NCBI GenBank assembly: GCA_947172415.1 | Contig: OX359201.1 | Span: forward strand, 1,178,001 to 1,242,000 | Reading direction: 5' to 3' | Length of the DNA stretch: 64,000 nucleotides | Origin: Chondrosia reniformis | Lineage: Eukaryota > Porifera > Demospongiae > Chondrillida > Chondrillidae | In this document: positions 51,073-62,234 of the stretch, in pieces | Position numbering within the stretch: the first letter of the stretch is position 1 | Layout of the letters: every line of letters begins with the position of its first letter | The notes under the pieces: model-generated | Database searches by the model: none | Told to the model about the DNA's origin: nothing | Seen by the model: the letters and a program-made list of their open reading frames with translations, nothing else | Translations under genes and position numbers: made by a program

Positions 51073-52535
51073 CAAGCACTAACATGCTAGCTAAATAAAT
51101 CATTACTTTCCATACATATTAATTTTGTTGTTATAAGTGTATCAAAGTGTGCAATTATAACTATTTTAATTTCCAAGCATATTTTTGTTAAAATGCATGC
51201 ATATGCAAATTATTGTGTATATATAAGCTGATCGATGTATAGATATCACTACAATATAGTCTCTTTTAAGCTGGAAAATTGATCCCATTCTACAGTGCAA
51301 GTTACAATTTACCATGGTAATCTATAGCTAATTATATAGATATATATATATATAGTTGATCAATGGCTACATATATATATATATATACTTTAATTATATA
51401 CAGAGGGGTACCAATATTATATTTACGTACATTCATTTTATAAATAGATCTGTGTGTGTTACAACAAAACAAGATTATAATTAAGTACAAAAAGTCAAAT
51501 TTATAAGTCACAAGTCAATTCCATATTACCTAATCCCTTTCATCATAGTCTGCACACACATGATGCATGTGGAGTTACTAGACAATTCAAAAAATAAAAC
51601 CATTAACCTACGTACCATAATATTATCATTAGAATATGTAGAACATCAAATTAAAAATTCTTCAAACCAAAATATAATATATAGTGTAGAAGTGATCATG
51701 CATATGTGATAATGTATATAGCCATAAAGTGTTAAAATAAATGCAAAAGATACACAAGGTGCAGTGAGTAAAGTTACGGAGTCAAGGTGACATTTGATGT
51801 AGAGGTTGTGTTTAGTTCTTCCTCCTTTATCTCAGCCAAACACCAAGCTAGCTCATACTGCAACTGTTGACATCTATATATATATAATACAAATATCATC
51901 TATATATATATATAATACAAATATCATCTATATATATATATTTTGTAATGTCCTAGCACCTGTTGGTGTGGTGCACTCTAATCATGATATTGATATATAT
52001 AGTATATAGTATATAGTATACGTATATACATGTGCATATGTACGTATATAAATCTATACATATAAGTATCAGAGAGTACGGGAGTTACTCTCTAAGTAGG
52101 AATGGCCGAAAAAAAAACATGGCCGCCCTATATAATCTATTACCAATTAACACCTTATAAATCACGAAGCGATTTTCGGTTATATTCGGTTATTTTCAAC
52201 CATTAATGCACGCTTTTCTAAATGCCAAAACATGTTTCGACGCTCTACACACTCTACAGTGTTCAAACCAGGAATAGACCCATTACTAAAATTCATTTTT
52301 TCTTCTTTTGTCAAATGGACATGCGAACTTATACGGGCACGTAAAAGTTATAAATCGTCATAAATATTTTCGAACTAGGGAATAGGCAGCCCTAAGTCCG
52401 AATGCGCTCTACAAGAAGCATGTTAATTGTGAAAAGCGAAAATTGTGGTCTTTTCGGCCGCCATTTTTAGATAAGAGATCATGGTTTTTGGCACATTTCT
52501 CTGGTCTGAGAGGTTATTTCGAGATTTTCGCCATA
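51073..52535. other. Intergenic
   Basis: No gene seen. Has three 28-bp TATATATA-rich repeats at about 51,870-51,945. A GC-richer, CpG-containing stretch near 52,080-52,530 precedes the inverted-repeat element and could be promoter-like, but no start is supported. Confidence 0.5.
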
Positions 52536-53637
52536 CTGTGTTTGGGCGCAACATTCCTACTTCAGCTTGGTGCGTCCAAACACAGAAGTGTATGGTTAAG
52601 TTACTTAAATTTCAGTATATATGTAACTTCTGCATGATTAGCCTTATCATATAATCAGTGTACATGTTACTTTTTGCAGATGTATTAGTGAACACTGCCA
52701 TTCCTACTTCTAACATCATTTTTGTAAATGTTTTTTATTTACTTTTATATTATATACAAGGTTACGAACAGGAAGCCATACGTTAACTGTATAGGGGCGC
52801 TGTAGAATACAGTAAATTGGTATAAAGCCACAGTGTTTTCATTCACACGGCATGATTTAGTGTGCCTCATAATGAGATTCACAGATAAGTATATTCATTG
52901 GGTCCCCCAGAAAGTGAAAGTAAAAGTTGAATAGACAGTCTAGTTAAGTTGTGTATGCCATGAGCATAATTAGGGCTTTTCCCTTAAAAAACACCTTTTG
53001 GAGCAGGTACAGAAACCACAAAAGGTTATTATTATTCAAATATATTCAGAATATAATGTTATTCATATGCATAGGTAGGTGTACATACGTATGTATGCAG
53101 AAATGAGAAGATGTTGAGAGACAACTCAGAAACAGGAAGGCTGGCTTCTGGTGAATGGACAATGACACATACACACACCTACAGAACACTGAAGCTAACT
53201 AGACAGAATGCAAGGAGGGTGGACCTTGTTCAGAAATTGCAGAAACAACCAAGAAAAACAAAAATTAGTTAATAAAGGTGGTATAATTTACATGTGACTC
53301 ATAGTGAAATTCATAGATAATAATAATTATATTCATAGGGTCCTGGAGATATTATTTAGTAAATAGAGTATTATGATCTAGCAGTTGTTAGGTATGGCAA
53401 ACCATGTGACACAGCTTCCCAAATAATATACGACTGATGCAATACATATAACATACGTAAGTAGGTAATTATACAGGTAGTTAGGGCCTTTCCCTTGAAA
53501 AACACCTCTATATAGGCAAATGGAGCACATTATACAAACCACAAGTCAACAAATGCTCTTAAAATAGTACAGCACCATTACATCACTGTGCCTATAAAGG
53601 TAACAGAATAGCTGATAGAACACACTTGTTAGAGAGA

Positions 53638-54593
53638 ATGGAGGAAGGAAAAGGAAAGTGGCCTAAGCTGCAGAGAATCTTTTGCAGAAAAAAATCAAGA
53701 AAAACAAAAACTAGCAAATCTAAAGAGAGGGATACAACTCACATATCTAAAGTTGAAGAAAGGGATACAGCTCTCATATCTAAAGTTGAAGAAAGGGGTA
53801 GAGCTCTCACATTTGAAGCTGAAAGATTAACCGCCACCAAAATAACAGTTAGTTTGGTCAGTGTTGAGGATCACCAGTATGCCAGGCCAACCTACAAGAG
53901 TATCGAGGACCTAGAGGTCATTCCAAAAACCCTCAAAGACCTAGCAGAGAGTACCACCCGATACAACCAAGGACAAATACCACCAGTAAGCACTCATCAC
54001 TGTCCACATACACGAGTACCCTGTGCTACTAGATGTGTGTATTCCACTGCAGCAAAGAGGTCTAGCTGAGCTAAGGATCAAAATGGCCGATGACAGTCCA
54101 GAGACTATAGTTATTCCAGACTGTTTAACAAAAAAGGCCATCTTCTCAGCACCGTCCAATGAAGCACTGATGGACCAACAGGTCTGGACGACTAGTGAGT
54201 GGTTTGTAAGATCATTCATTGCTCAAACCTTTACACAACTTTACACCTTCTTATACAGCCTCTTTGATGGTGTATGATTGGGGTGACAAGTTCAGCTTCT
54301 TTGCTCTCAACTTGAGAGACAATTTTGCACTCACCGTCAATGAGGATGGACATGTAGACTTCAGTAAATACCAAAAGGATGACGGCACTCACAACTTTCC
54401 CAACAATGTACCAAGGTTCACACTTAATGGATGCCAACTCAGAACTGAACTTAACAACAGAACATACATTCTGTATGGAGCTCTCCCCACCCAGGAGCCC
54501 TGGGGATTCCTCAGAGCCAAAAGAGTGGAAGAATGGGATGGGAATATGGAGCAGCTGCACTTTTCATTGGTCACTCCCACAAATCTACCATAA
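53638..54593 (+). CDS. Unknown three-exon gene inside the inverted-repeat segment
   Basis: Exons 53638-53985, 54053-54194 and 54259-54593 join in phase (0, then 1) through GTAAGC/TGCAG and GTGAGT/TACAG introns to give 274 aa. The start is the ATG at 53,638. The N-terminus is basic (KKSRKTKTSKSK), followed by two to three imperfect ISKVEERDTAL-type repeats, probably helical. The C-terminal half (from about SLMVYDWGDKFSFFALNL) is rich in short strand-like segments and ends HFSLVTPTNLP. No signal peptide, no membrane segment, no catalytic motif recognised. It does not look like a transposase. The strand-rich half might be a beta-trefoil-type fold, but this is a guess. Confidence 0.6.
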
Positions 54594-54941
54594 ACATCAT
54601 TAATACAAGACCTTCACTTCTCACCATATTATCAACTTTCACAATGGAACACATCTTAACACATTGTATCCATTTTACATTACTCCTAATACATATTCAA
54701 CTTTTCAAAACATTTAACTTTACTGTATTTGTGAGATTCGATTTGTATTAAGTATATAAAAAAGTAAATAAAAAACATTTACGAAAATGATGTTAGAAGT
54801 AGGAATGGCAGTGTTCACAAATACATCTGCAAAGAGTATCGAAACAAGACACTGATTATATGATAAGGCTAATCATGCAGAAGTTGCATATAATATTATA
54901 CTGAAATTTAAATAACTTAACCATACACTTCTGTGTTTGCA

Positions 54942-55173
54942 CACAGGATCAAATATCAGGTTTCAGAAGGCATGAAACCTATTTGAAACTCTTTTGAACA
55001 GCCAGGTTTCAAAAGGTATGAAAGTATGTATAAAACTCGGAAAGGGGGCTGGTAAAACTTGAAACCTGTGAAATTAATCTGTTAGTACATTCTTGAGCAC
55101 CCTTTGAAACCTGGCTGTTCAAGAAGTTTCAAATAGATTTCACACCATATGAAACCAGTAATTTGATCCTGTG
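54942..55173. mobile_element. 232-bp MITE nested in the right inverted repeat
   Basis: Ends CACAGGATCAAAT / ATTTGATCCTGTG with about 75-bp imperfect inverted repeats built from GGTTTCA/TGAAACC words. A TTG flanks both sides, possibly a 3-bp target duplication. The left repeat at 52,536 gives the uninterrupted sequence. Confidence 0.75.
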
Positions 55174-55303
55174 TTGGGCGCACTAACCTGAAGTAGGAAT
55201 GGTACGCCCAAACACAGAAGTTAAGGCTTATATAGCTAGTGACTATACGTACTTATATAATGAATCATCACACAAGGTATTATAAAGATGGATAGACTGT
55301 TAC

Positions 55304-58246
55304 TTATAACCTGTTTCTGTTAGCTTCCATGTGTTTCAATGAGGTCAGCATTGTGTCCATCCACAATAGACTTGTACAAGTGTCCAGACTGTAAGTAAAG
55401 TCGTCATGACGAAGTGTTTTTTCAAATTCAGTCAGCATTTCTTGAAAATTCTTAAAATGACTCTCTTTCTGAGAATTTCAAAGTATAATAGAAAAAGAAT
55501 AACCATATATATGATACTTCCATAATACGTACGTATATACATATATACATATACTGTATGCATCCGCCCATAATGCAGTCAATAAACATATGTTAACGTT
55601 AAGTAATTTAAAAACAAAACATACGTAAAGGGCATTTGAATTACTTCTTATAAAAGTGTTACTAAATTGAAAACGTGCATGTTGTTATCAAATGCATAAT
55701 TATTATATACTTCATATATATAGAAGTGTAAAGGCAACATTATACATTGTATCATATGTAATATTGTATATGTATATACCTGTTTCTCAAGTAGTTTGAC
55801 CACTTCTTGATGTTGATGTGAAATCATCATTTCCTTTTTCTGTCTAATAAAATCTTCCTTTTCTGTTCTCTGTTTCTGTTTGAATGTTTCTGTGGCAGTG
55901 TGTATGTTCTATATAATTATATATAATATAGCACACATGTACTACATACTGTATAATATATACAGTATTTATCATATACTTTGCAGTGGATTCGTTTATT
56001 ATATATTTACATATATAGTGGACCTACGTAGTCTCACTAGGACAGTCCTTTTTCTTATACCATTTTCAGTGTGTATATATGTTCTATATTGTAACAAACA
56101 TGTACATACTACATACAGTATATATATAAGTATTTATATTATGGTTTCATATACGTTGCAGTGGATGGGTGTATATCCATTACACAATAGACCTAGTCTC
56201 ATTAGGACAGCCCCTTTTCTTACACCATTTTCTCTATAATTAGGCAATGTCTTGCTAACATGCAATTGAAGTGCAGTGTATATCTCAGTGATACATTACA
56301 GCCATCTTACTGTTATTATGACTCCAATGAAAAGATTTGTAAAGATGCAATTGAAGTGCAGTGTATATCTCAGTGATACATTACAGCCATCTTACTGTTA
56401 TTATGACTCCAATGAAAAGATTTGTAAAGATGAAGTGTCCCAAAAATATAAACACAATAGTGAAGAATTCGCTCCCTACGTATCCATGATCATTCAGGCT
56501 TTGCTGAAGATCAGTCCATCCATCAGCCTATAATATAGCAATACAAAGTCCATCAACCAATATTGTGTATTAAATAGCAATATTGCAATACAAGGTTCAA
56601 TAGCTGCCTATATACGTATATAGTAATATATACAAGGTCCATCAACCTATATAGAAATACAAAGTCCATCAGCCTATATATGTATATATATAGCAATAAT
56701 TAATATTAAAACAAATTCTCATCATCAATACTAAGAATGTGTGATGCAATGTTATGGTGATATTGCATAATCATGCAGTCTTACTGTTACAAAAGTAAAG
56801 AGAGAGAGCATGGCAGATCCAAAACTTCCCCAGTGCACCTTGTCTGATTGGCTGTCGTATCCAAAGAAATAGTATCCCATAGTAGCAAAGAGAAACATGA
56901 GCACAAAGAGCAAGATTAGGAGATGGAAGATAGATGTTCTGAAGGTCTCTATGAGAGCAGCCACAATGACTTGCAATCCCTTGAAGAAAGAGATGGATCG
57001 AAGTGTTCGAAGTGTCCGAAGTGCTAGATAGAAAAACAATATAACAAAATAATGCCATATATAGGACTGGTCTCACCAGAACAGACCCTCCATATTGGCA
57101 TGACATGTACAGTTAATACGTATTATAATGTGGATGCATGGGGTTAGCTACATATATATATTATAGTTCTGTCAGGAGAGACCATTTTCTTACACCATTT
57201 TATAATTAGTGTTGGGTCTTCTATGCATAAATGTATGCATGCAACGTATTAGATATTAGAAATCAGTACTAGTTTCATCACAAATATTTGATAACCAGTA
57301 GTAGATACATATATACATATACACACTGGTTAAAAACATAAGGGACATTATTTAACTATATACTGCATACCTATATACGGATATACCTATATATGTATTA
57401 CCCATGACTACATATGTATATAAATCTACTACATATACGTACATATATATAAATATAGATTGGAGTTTAGTGTGAGTTACCTCTGATGACCTTGAGGAGG
57501 ACTATTCCAGTGTGCCCTATCTCCAGCACTGACAAGATTGTCTGCACTAAAGACACAACCAAAATGGTGAAGTCAAACAGGTTGTAATAGTTCTTCCAGT
57601 AACTGATTGGTCCTGCGTAGACTTTGATCAGAAACTCTGCAATGTAAATTGCTAGAAATATGCCGTCTGTAACCTCAAAGAATAGCGGGTGTGTCTCCTG
57701 AAGGGGTGTGGTCTCCATTGCTATGGTGATGGCATTGAGGAATATGGCAACCATAATTGTCCAATTAAACGGAGAGCTCTGTAGTTGGAGAAGTGTATTT
57801 ATGTAATTAGCACTCACCAGAGTAGAGCTTGTAGAAAATTCATCCAAATCATTATATATGCTCATTACTTATATAAGTCTTCCTTTATATTATAAGTACT
57901 GTAATATGAATTATATTTTGGAATATATTTTTTACATTCTCAATTAATATAATAGTCAAACTCAGAAACTCAGAATGAGTGAGTACCTCTGTGATTTTGC
58001 AGGCCAGTTTGTGAAGCTTTGAATCACATTTCCTGTTCTCAAATCTTTCAAGGTCTACTCTGCGAATTACCCTAGCCTGAAGCAACTGACGCAATTGGAC
58101 AGTCCGGTTCCTGAGGAAGACAAGTATCAAACATAATTAATATCTTACAGCATATCATAAGTGTTTACATACATCATAATAATTATTATAAACAACTTTC
58201 ACAGTTCCTCAAACAACTGATGGTCGATGTACCTTATTCTTTCCAT
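55304..58246 (-). CDS. CATSPER3: CatSper3-type sperm calcium channel subunit
   Basis: Seven exons: 58203-58246, 57987-58110, 57481-57778, 56785-57023, 56396-56527, 55780-55908 and 55304-55468. They join in frame to 376 aa, near the usual 400. Six-helix single-domain channel: S1 near FNWTIMVAIFLNAITIAM. S4 has four arginines spaced by three (RALRTLRTLRSI). The S5 end reads GYYFFG. The pore motif TADGW is split by an intron between T and A and matches the CatSper TxDxW filter. S6 is near FIFTNLFIGVII. A charged C-terminal helix follows (FKQKQRTEKED ... QEVVKLLEK), then a family-typical tail (FQEMLTEFEKTLRHDDF). CatSper channels pass calcium in the sperm flagellum as a 1-4 heterotetramer. Subunit 3 is chosen on the pore, tail and length; CatSper4 is less likely. 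Confidence 0.88.
56261..56430. repeat. 85-bp tandem duplication across a CatSper3 exon end
   Basis: Two nearly identical 85-bp units (56,261-56,345 and 56,346-56,430). Each contains the 3' end of exon 56396-56527, its GTAAG donor and part of the following intron. Only the donor of the unit nearer the exon keeps the frame. Confidence 0.85.
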
Positions 58247-58591
58247 GCTTACAGTTTTGTCAGCTGCAAAAAATGCTGCGGAGACGCTTATGGGTCAGAT
58301 GTGACGTCATTACAAACATGGCTTCCGTTCCGTTTTCCAAAACAAAACCCATACCGCTCTCTATCTCTAATCCATCCTAAAGGTCATGTAGCAGCGTATC
58401 GAGATAAAGCTGCATGTTGATAAGACTACCGTGTTCTTCCCAGTTGCAGATAGTTCTGTATTTTTCAGAGTATCATAGGCCAGGACTCGGGCCTAGGCGC
58501 CTATTCCTTTGCGAATATACACTAATAATATGTACAAAATTATTGTCTGATTAAATGAAAATGAAAATGGTATGGATGTAACCATACGTTG

Positions 58592-60782
58592 CTATCTAAT
58601 CCAATTGGAGTCGATTAGGAGTGACTCTCTCTCTTTCTCTACATCTATTATTCCTCCTTTAGATTCCTGATAGCTTTTTAAGGTTGCCATCTTCTGCTGC
58701 CATTTCTTTAACTTTGCATCAACTTCAAATTTCAGCTACACATAGTGTAAGAAAGCAAAAGATATTAAACCAGGTTGTTCTATAGCAGTACAGAACAATG
58801 TAGGATCGAGAGGGTGACAGTCTACTTATAAGAACATCACTATATTATAACAACCGGCCCAAATGAATGAAACTGTTTACCGTATAGCCAGAAATATTGG
58901 CGGGGAATTTATTTTGATGAATTGGCAATTTTCACATGAATCGCCAAATTATGACCTGCCAATATTATTGACTGTGACATATATAATTAAAAGGCGAAGT
59001 AACCACCAAAATTAAAACCATCAATTATTTAAATCAATCCAAAATTGCCAAATATTCTTCCCGCCAATATTTCCAACTACATGTATATGGTTTTCCCATT
59101 AAATGACAATCAGTGACTGCCTCCCAGTCATCCAAGATGACTAATAATAAAGGGGAGAAAACAATCAGTTTGCAACTCCCCACCTCCTCCTCCTGCCTCA
59201 TCCCTTGGTCCTGCTGAAAGCTGTCTTGAGATTTTAGCCATGTATCAGCTTGAGGGAGGATCTTCCTACAGACAGGACACTCCAGCTGTGGTACATCCCT
59301 TTCATTCAGTTGAATTCTTCTTTCCAATGCCTCCTTCTTCATGCACTCCTGTTGTTCAAGTACATACTTTAGCCATCTTGACAGGCAAATGTGATGGAAA
59401 TAGTGAAAGCAATCGGTACGCACAAAATCTTTACCACTTTCCTACAAAGTAATGTAAACGTACACTAAATAACCACATAACATCATTTTCTTAAGTAGCT
59501 TAGAAACTAACTATTGTACATGGATCAATCTGCCCTAAGTCACTAATCTAGGAAAATTGTACATTTCCTTTGCCTCATACAGATCAATGATAAAGATTTA
59601 GATTATTAATGTATCCAAAAAAAGAAATTGATTTAGAAAACTAAATTTCAAATCCCAAAGTAAATCAGTCAAATTACTCACTTTAAAAGGACTCTGGCAT
59701 ATTGCACAATCTTCATACGGCATATTGTACTTTGTGAGTTGCTCTCTGATAAACTGCAAACAATCATTAGTATGTTTACATGCAATAAGGGGTATACAGG
59801 ATCTCACCAATTAACTAGAAGCCTATATATCAAATATATTATAAATTATCGAAATGTGTATATAAAATATTATAAATTATCGAAAATTGTATATTTCTTT
59901 TGGCCAGAAATACGTATGGAATAAATAAAATGATGTATATTATTATTACACCCTGCATGTAAGGGAACATATATTGTTAAACATTTAACTTAGAACACTT
60001 TTCATTCTTTGAAACGTCCTATTATCAATAATTTATGTTGCTGTTGCTCAATAATACATCTGGATTAAATCATCACAACAAACAACCCTTATCACTTCAT
60101 ATTGCATGTATATATATATTAGTGTTGTGAACCTTCTCACAGTTAAAATATCAAATAACATTGGAGAGCCATGCTTCTGAGAAGTTAAGTCACTCAGTTC
60201 CTTGTGAACACACTGCAGATGACCATCAGATAGGCCCCTCCATTTTAAGAAGGAAATTACAGGAACAGATTTAGGATACTGTAGAGAGCAAAATAAAATA
60301 AGTGAGGTGAGATGTAGCTACTTTAGAATGCAAGTTTCATCAAAATCTCTTGTTATGTAGTCTTTTCTCTAAACAAATCTTATTCTTTCACTGTAGACAT
60401 ACTTCAAATGATATTAATAGTATTTAATAAGTGCCAATGTGAAAAGACATTAAAAAATTAAAAAAACTAAAAAGTACAAAGTACAACCGGTAACTGGTTA
60501 TACTGTGTATACTATAAGATTTTAAAATATATCCCTTAAGGTATAGGGTTATAGTGGCTAAGAATAGTCATTTCAAATAAACCCCTCGCGATCAATTCTT
60601 ACGGTTAAAGAATTGATTGTCAACTTCATTTCCAAATAAACAAACTGTCCTTCCACATCATCGCCAGTTTCTGGCCTTAAATGAACTGTTAGAATGTGTT
60701 GATCATTTTCGCTTCGTTCCTCTACTAGTTCCTCTATAAAGATGACTCTAATCACTTCTAGTTCCTCGTCCAAGACATCCAT
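58592..60782 (-). CDS. RNF25: RNF25-type RWD/RING E3 ubiquitin ligase
   Basis: Exons 60603-60782, 60141-60278, 59682-59753, 59184-59441 and 58592-58735, all phase 0, give 263 aa. An N-terminal RWD domain (about residues 1-106) has the YPKSVP motif and WRGLSD. The RING (about residues 120-175) has CAIC, then TDCFHYFHHIC, then CPVC, with the long helical insert between the halves typical of RNF25. The conserved GGIIDVEKER block is near the end. The long disordered tail of vertebrate RNF25 is absent. The family partners with UBE2D/E enzymes and is linked to NF-kB and ribosome-stall signalling. It faces PEX2 head to head and lies 345 bp upstream of CatSper3 on the same strand. Confidence 0.88.
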
Positions 60783-60839
60783 TCAGAACTCCACTGACTC
60801 AGCCAATAGGTTGTGCCATATTGCACAATCTAGATTAAA
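60783..60839. promoter_or_regulatory. 57-bp shared region between divergent RNF25 and PEX2 starts
   Basis: Only 57 bp separate the two start codons, so the 5' leaders and core promoters must overlap each other or the coding ends. It contains an ATTGG (inverted CCAAT) near 60,808. There is no clear TATA box. Bidirectional transcription is inferred. Confidence 0.7.
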
Positions 60840-61679
60840 ATGGCTGCCAGTAGAGTATTTCAATTGGACGCAGTTTTATATGAAGAGCAGTTGACTAATT
60901 CTTTTGTTAGAAAAGTTTCTGACGCCTGCAAGTATATGTTTACGAATGTCTCTTCTACTCTGAGGCCTGAAATTAAGTCATTGCTTCGCTTCATTATTCT
61001 TCATCAAGGCCTTCTGCAGAAGGGTACGACGTTTTCACAATCTATGCTTGGATTAAAGATAAAAAGTCCTTTAAAACGAAAGCTTCTGTTCTTCATTTTA
61101 CTCTACGTAGCGACAAAGTGGTTGAAGGAGAGAGAGGACACTTTTATAGATATCATTTCAAGAGTCTGTCGACCCCAAATTGTAGACTTTATCAGAAAGA
61201 TTATAAGATTGAGTGATGTGGCCATAAAAGTCCTCGCACTGTGGAATTTCATGATATTTATATTGCATGGTAGATACCCAACTCTCTTGGAGAGGATTGC
61301 AGGACTTGAAGTCGTACCTTCAAGACCCAAGCAGTTTACCCGGTCCAGCGATGAGTACACTAATCAGGAGATACTGTGGAACGGGTTTACCGAGTTTACC
61401 ATGTTTGTTTTACCTTTTCTGAATATTGTTAGTCTTAAAAACTGGTTCAACAGTTCCATCCTCAGACATTTACCTTTTCACTTTGGTTCCCCAACTGAGG
61501 AGATGGGCTTGTCAGTCTGTGCTGAATGTGGGACACACCCAACTCACCCTCAACTGGCTACCTGTGGGCATCTGTTTTGCTATTACTGTGTCAGTGCAAA
61601 CAAAATGGCTGACACAAACTATCCTTGTCCAAAGTGTCATAAGATTGTGGAAGACTATCAGCAGAGAGAAATGAACTAG
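60840..61679 (+). CDS. PEX2: Peroxin-2, peroxisomal RING ubiquitin ligase
   Basis: A single exon of 279 aa, slightly under the usual 300 or so. It starts MAASRVFQLDAVLYEEQL, matching the PEX2 N-terminal RV.QLDA signature. Several hydrophobic segments follow (near LLFFILLYVATKWL, VLALWNFMIFILHG and FTMFVLPFLNIVSL). The C-terminal RING is CAEC ... CGHLFCYYC ... CPKC, complete in its zinc ligands. PEX2 acts with PEX10 and PEX12 in the peroxisomal membrane to ubiquitinate PEX5 for recycling. The ATG is the first in frame after the divergent promoter. Confidence 0.94.
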   Translation: MAASRVFQLDAVLYEEQLTNSFVRKVSDACKYMFTNVSSTLRPEIKSLLRFIILHQGLLQKGTTFSQSMLGLKIKSPLKRKLLFFILLYVATKWLKEREDTFIDIISRVCRPQIVDFIRKIIRLSDVAIKVLALWNFMIFILHGRYPTLLERIAGLEVVPSRPKQFTRSSDEYTNQEILWNGFTEFTMFVLPFLNIVSLKNWFNSSILRHLPFHFGSPTEEMGLSVCAECGTHPTHPQLATCGHLFCYYCVSANKMADTNYPCPKCHKIVEDYQQREMN

Positions 61680-62234
61680 TGGAATTTTAATGTGATGTAT
61701 TAGATGTATATTTGTGTTTGAATTTTTAAACATATATATGTACCTTGGTTCCTCCTCCTATATAGCTACTTTGAAGTGTAATTTATTGCACTACTCACTT
61801 CCACCACCAAAGTGCCCTACAGGAAGCTAGACACTTTTCTCCAGCATGTCATGTGGTAGTCACATGATTCTTTACTATATACCACTACATCCCTGGATGC
61901 ACACCCTATCTGACGTTAGCAACTACCAATATATCGCTATACTTATATACATAACACTCGGAGGGGTGCACACCATTTATTGTTCTATATATATATATAG
62001 TAGAACACTTACAATTCATGATCACTATATACAGTGCAAGTTACAATATACTAAGGTAATCATATATGGTAAATTTGTAAAAAAATTAAATATATACATA
62101 AGCATCAAACTACAAACAAGCAAAACAGTGAAGTATTAATATTGTACAAATTAAAAATTACACTGCTGGGCAATCTCTTAGTTTCTACCACCATGTCCAC
62201 TGGTACTCCCACAAGGATGATTGGAAAATGGCCT
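61680..62234. other. Convergent intergenic region, PEX2 / KIF13
   Basis: No gene seen. AT-rich, with a TATATATA run near 61,986-62,000. Confidence 0.6.

Larger units (their letters stand above)
52536..55217. mobile_element. Inverted-repeat-bounded 2.7-kb segment carrying a gene
   Basis: The left end (52,536 to about 52,750) and right end (about 54,765-55,217) are inverted copies: CTGTGTTTGGGCG outermost, a small internal hairpin, a shared GTTAAGTTACTTAAATTTCAG-type core, and a common inner border near TTTTTTATTTACTT. A related snap-back copy is at 18,607. No clear target duplication and no transposase were seen. It is either a non-autonomous DNA transposon that took up a gene, or two MITEs in opposite orientation around one. 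The right arm is split by another MITE (54,942-55,173). Confidence 0.6.

Noticed and set aside
53986-54052. Frameshift in the orphan gene near 53,986
   Set aside because: The frame change is fully explained by a 67-bp GT-AG intron with a pyrimidine-rich end and matching phase.
56276-56533. 85-aa plus-strand frame
   Set aside because: Antisense of the CatSper3 pore/S6 exon; its apparent internal repeat is the 85-bp tandem duplication.
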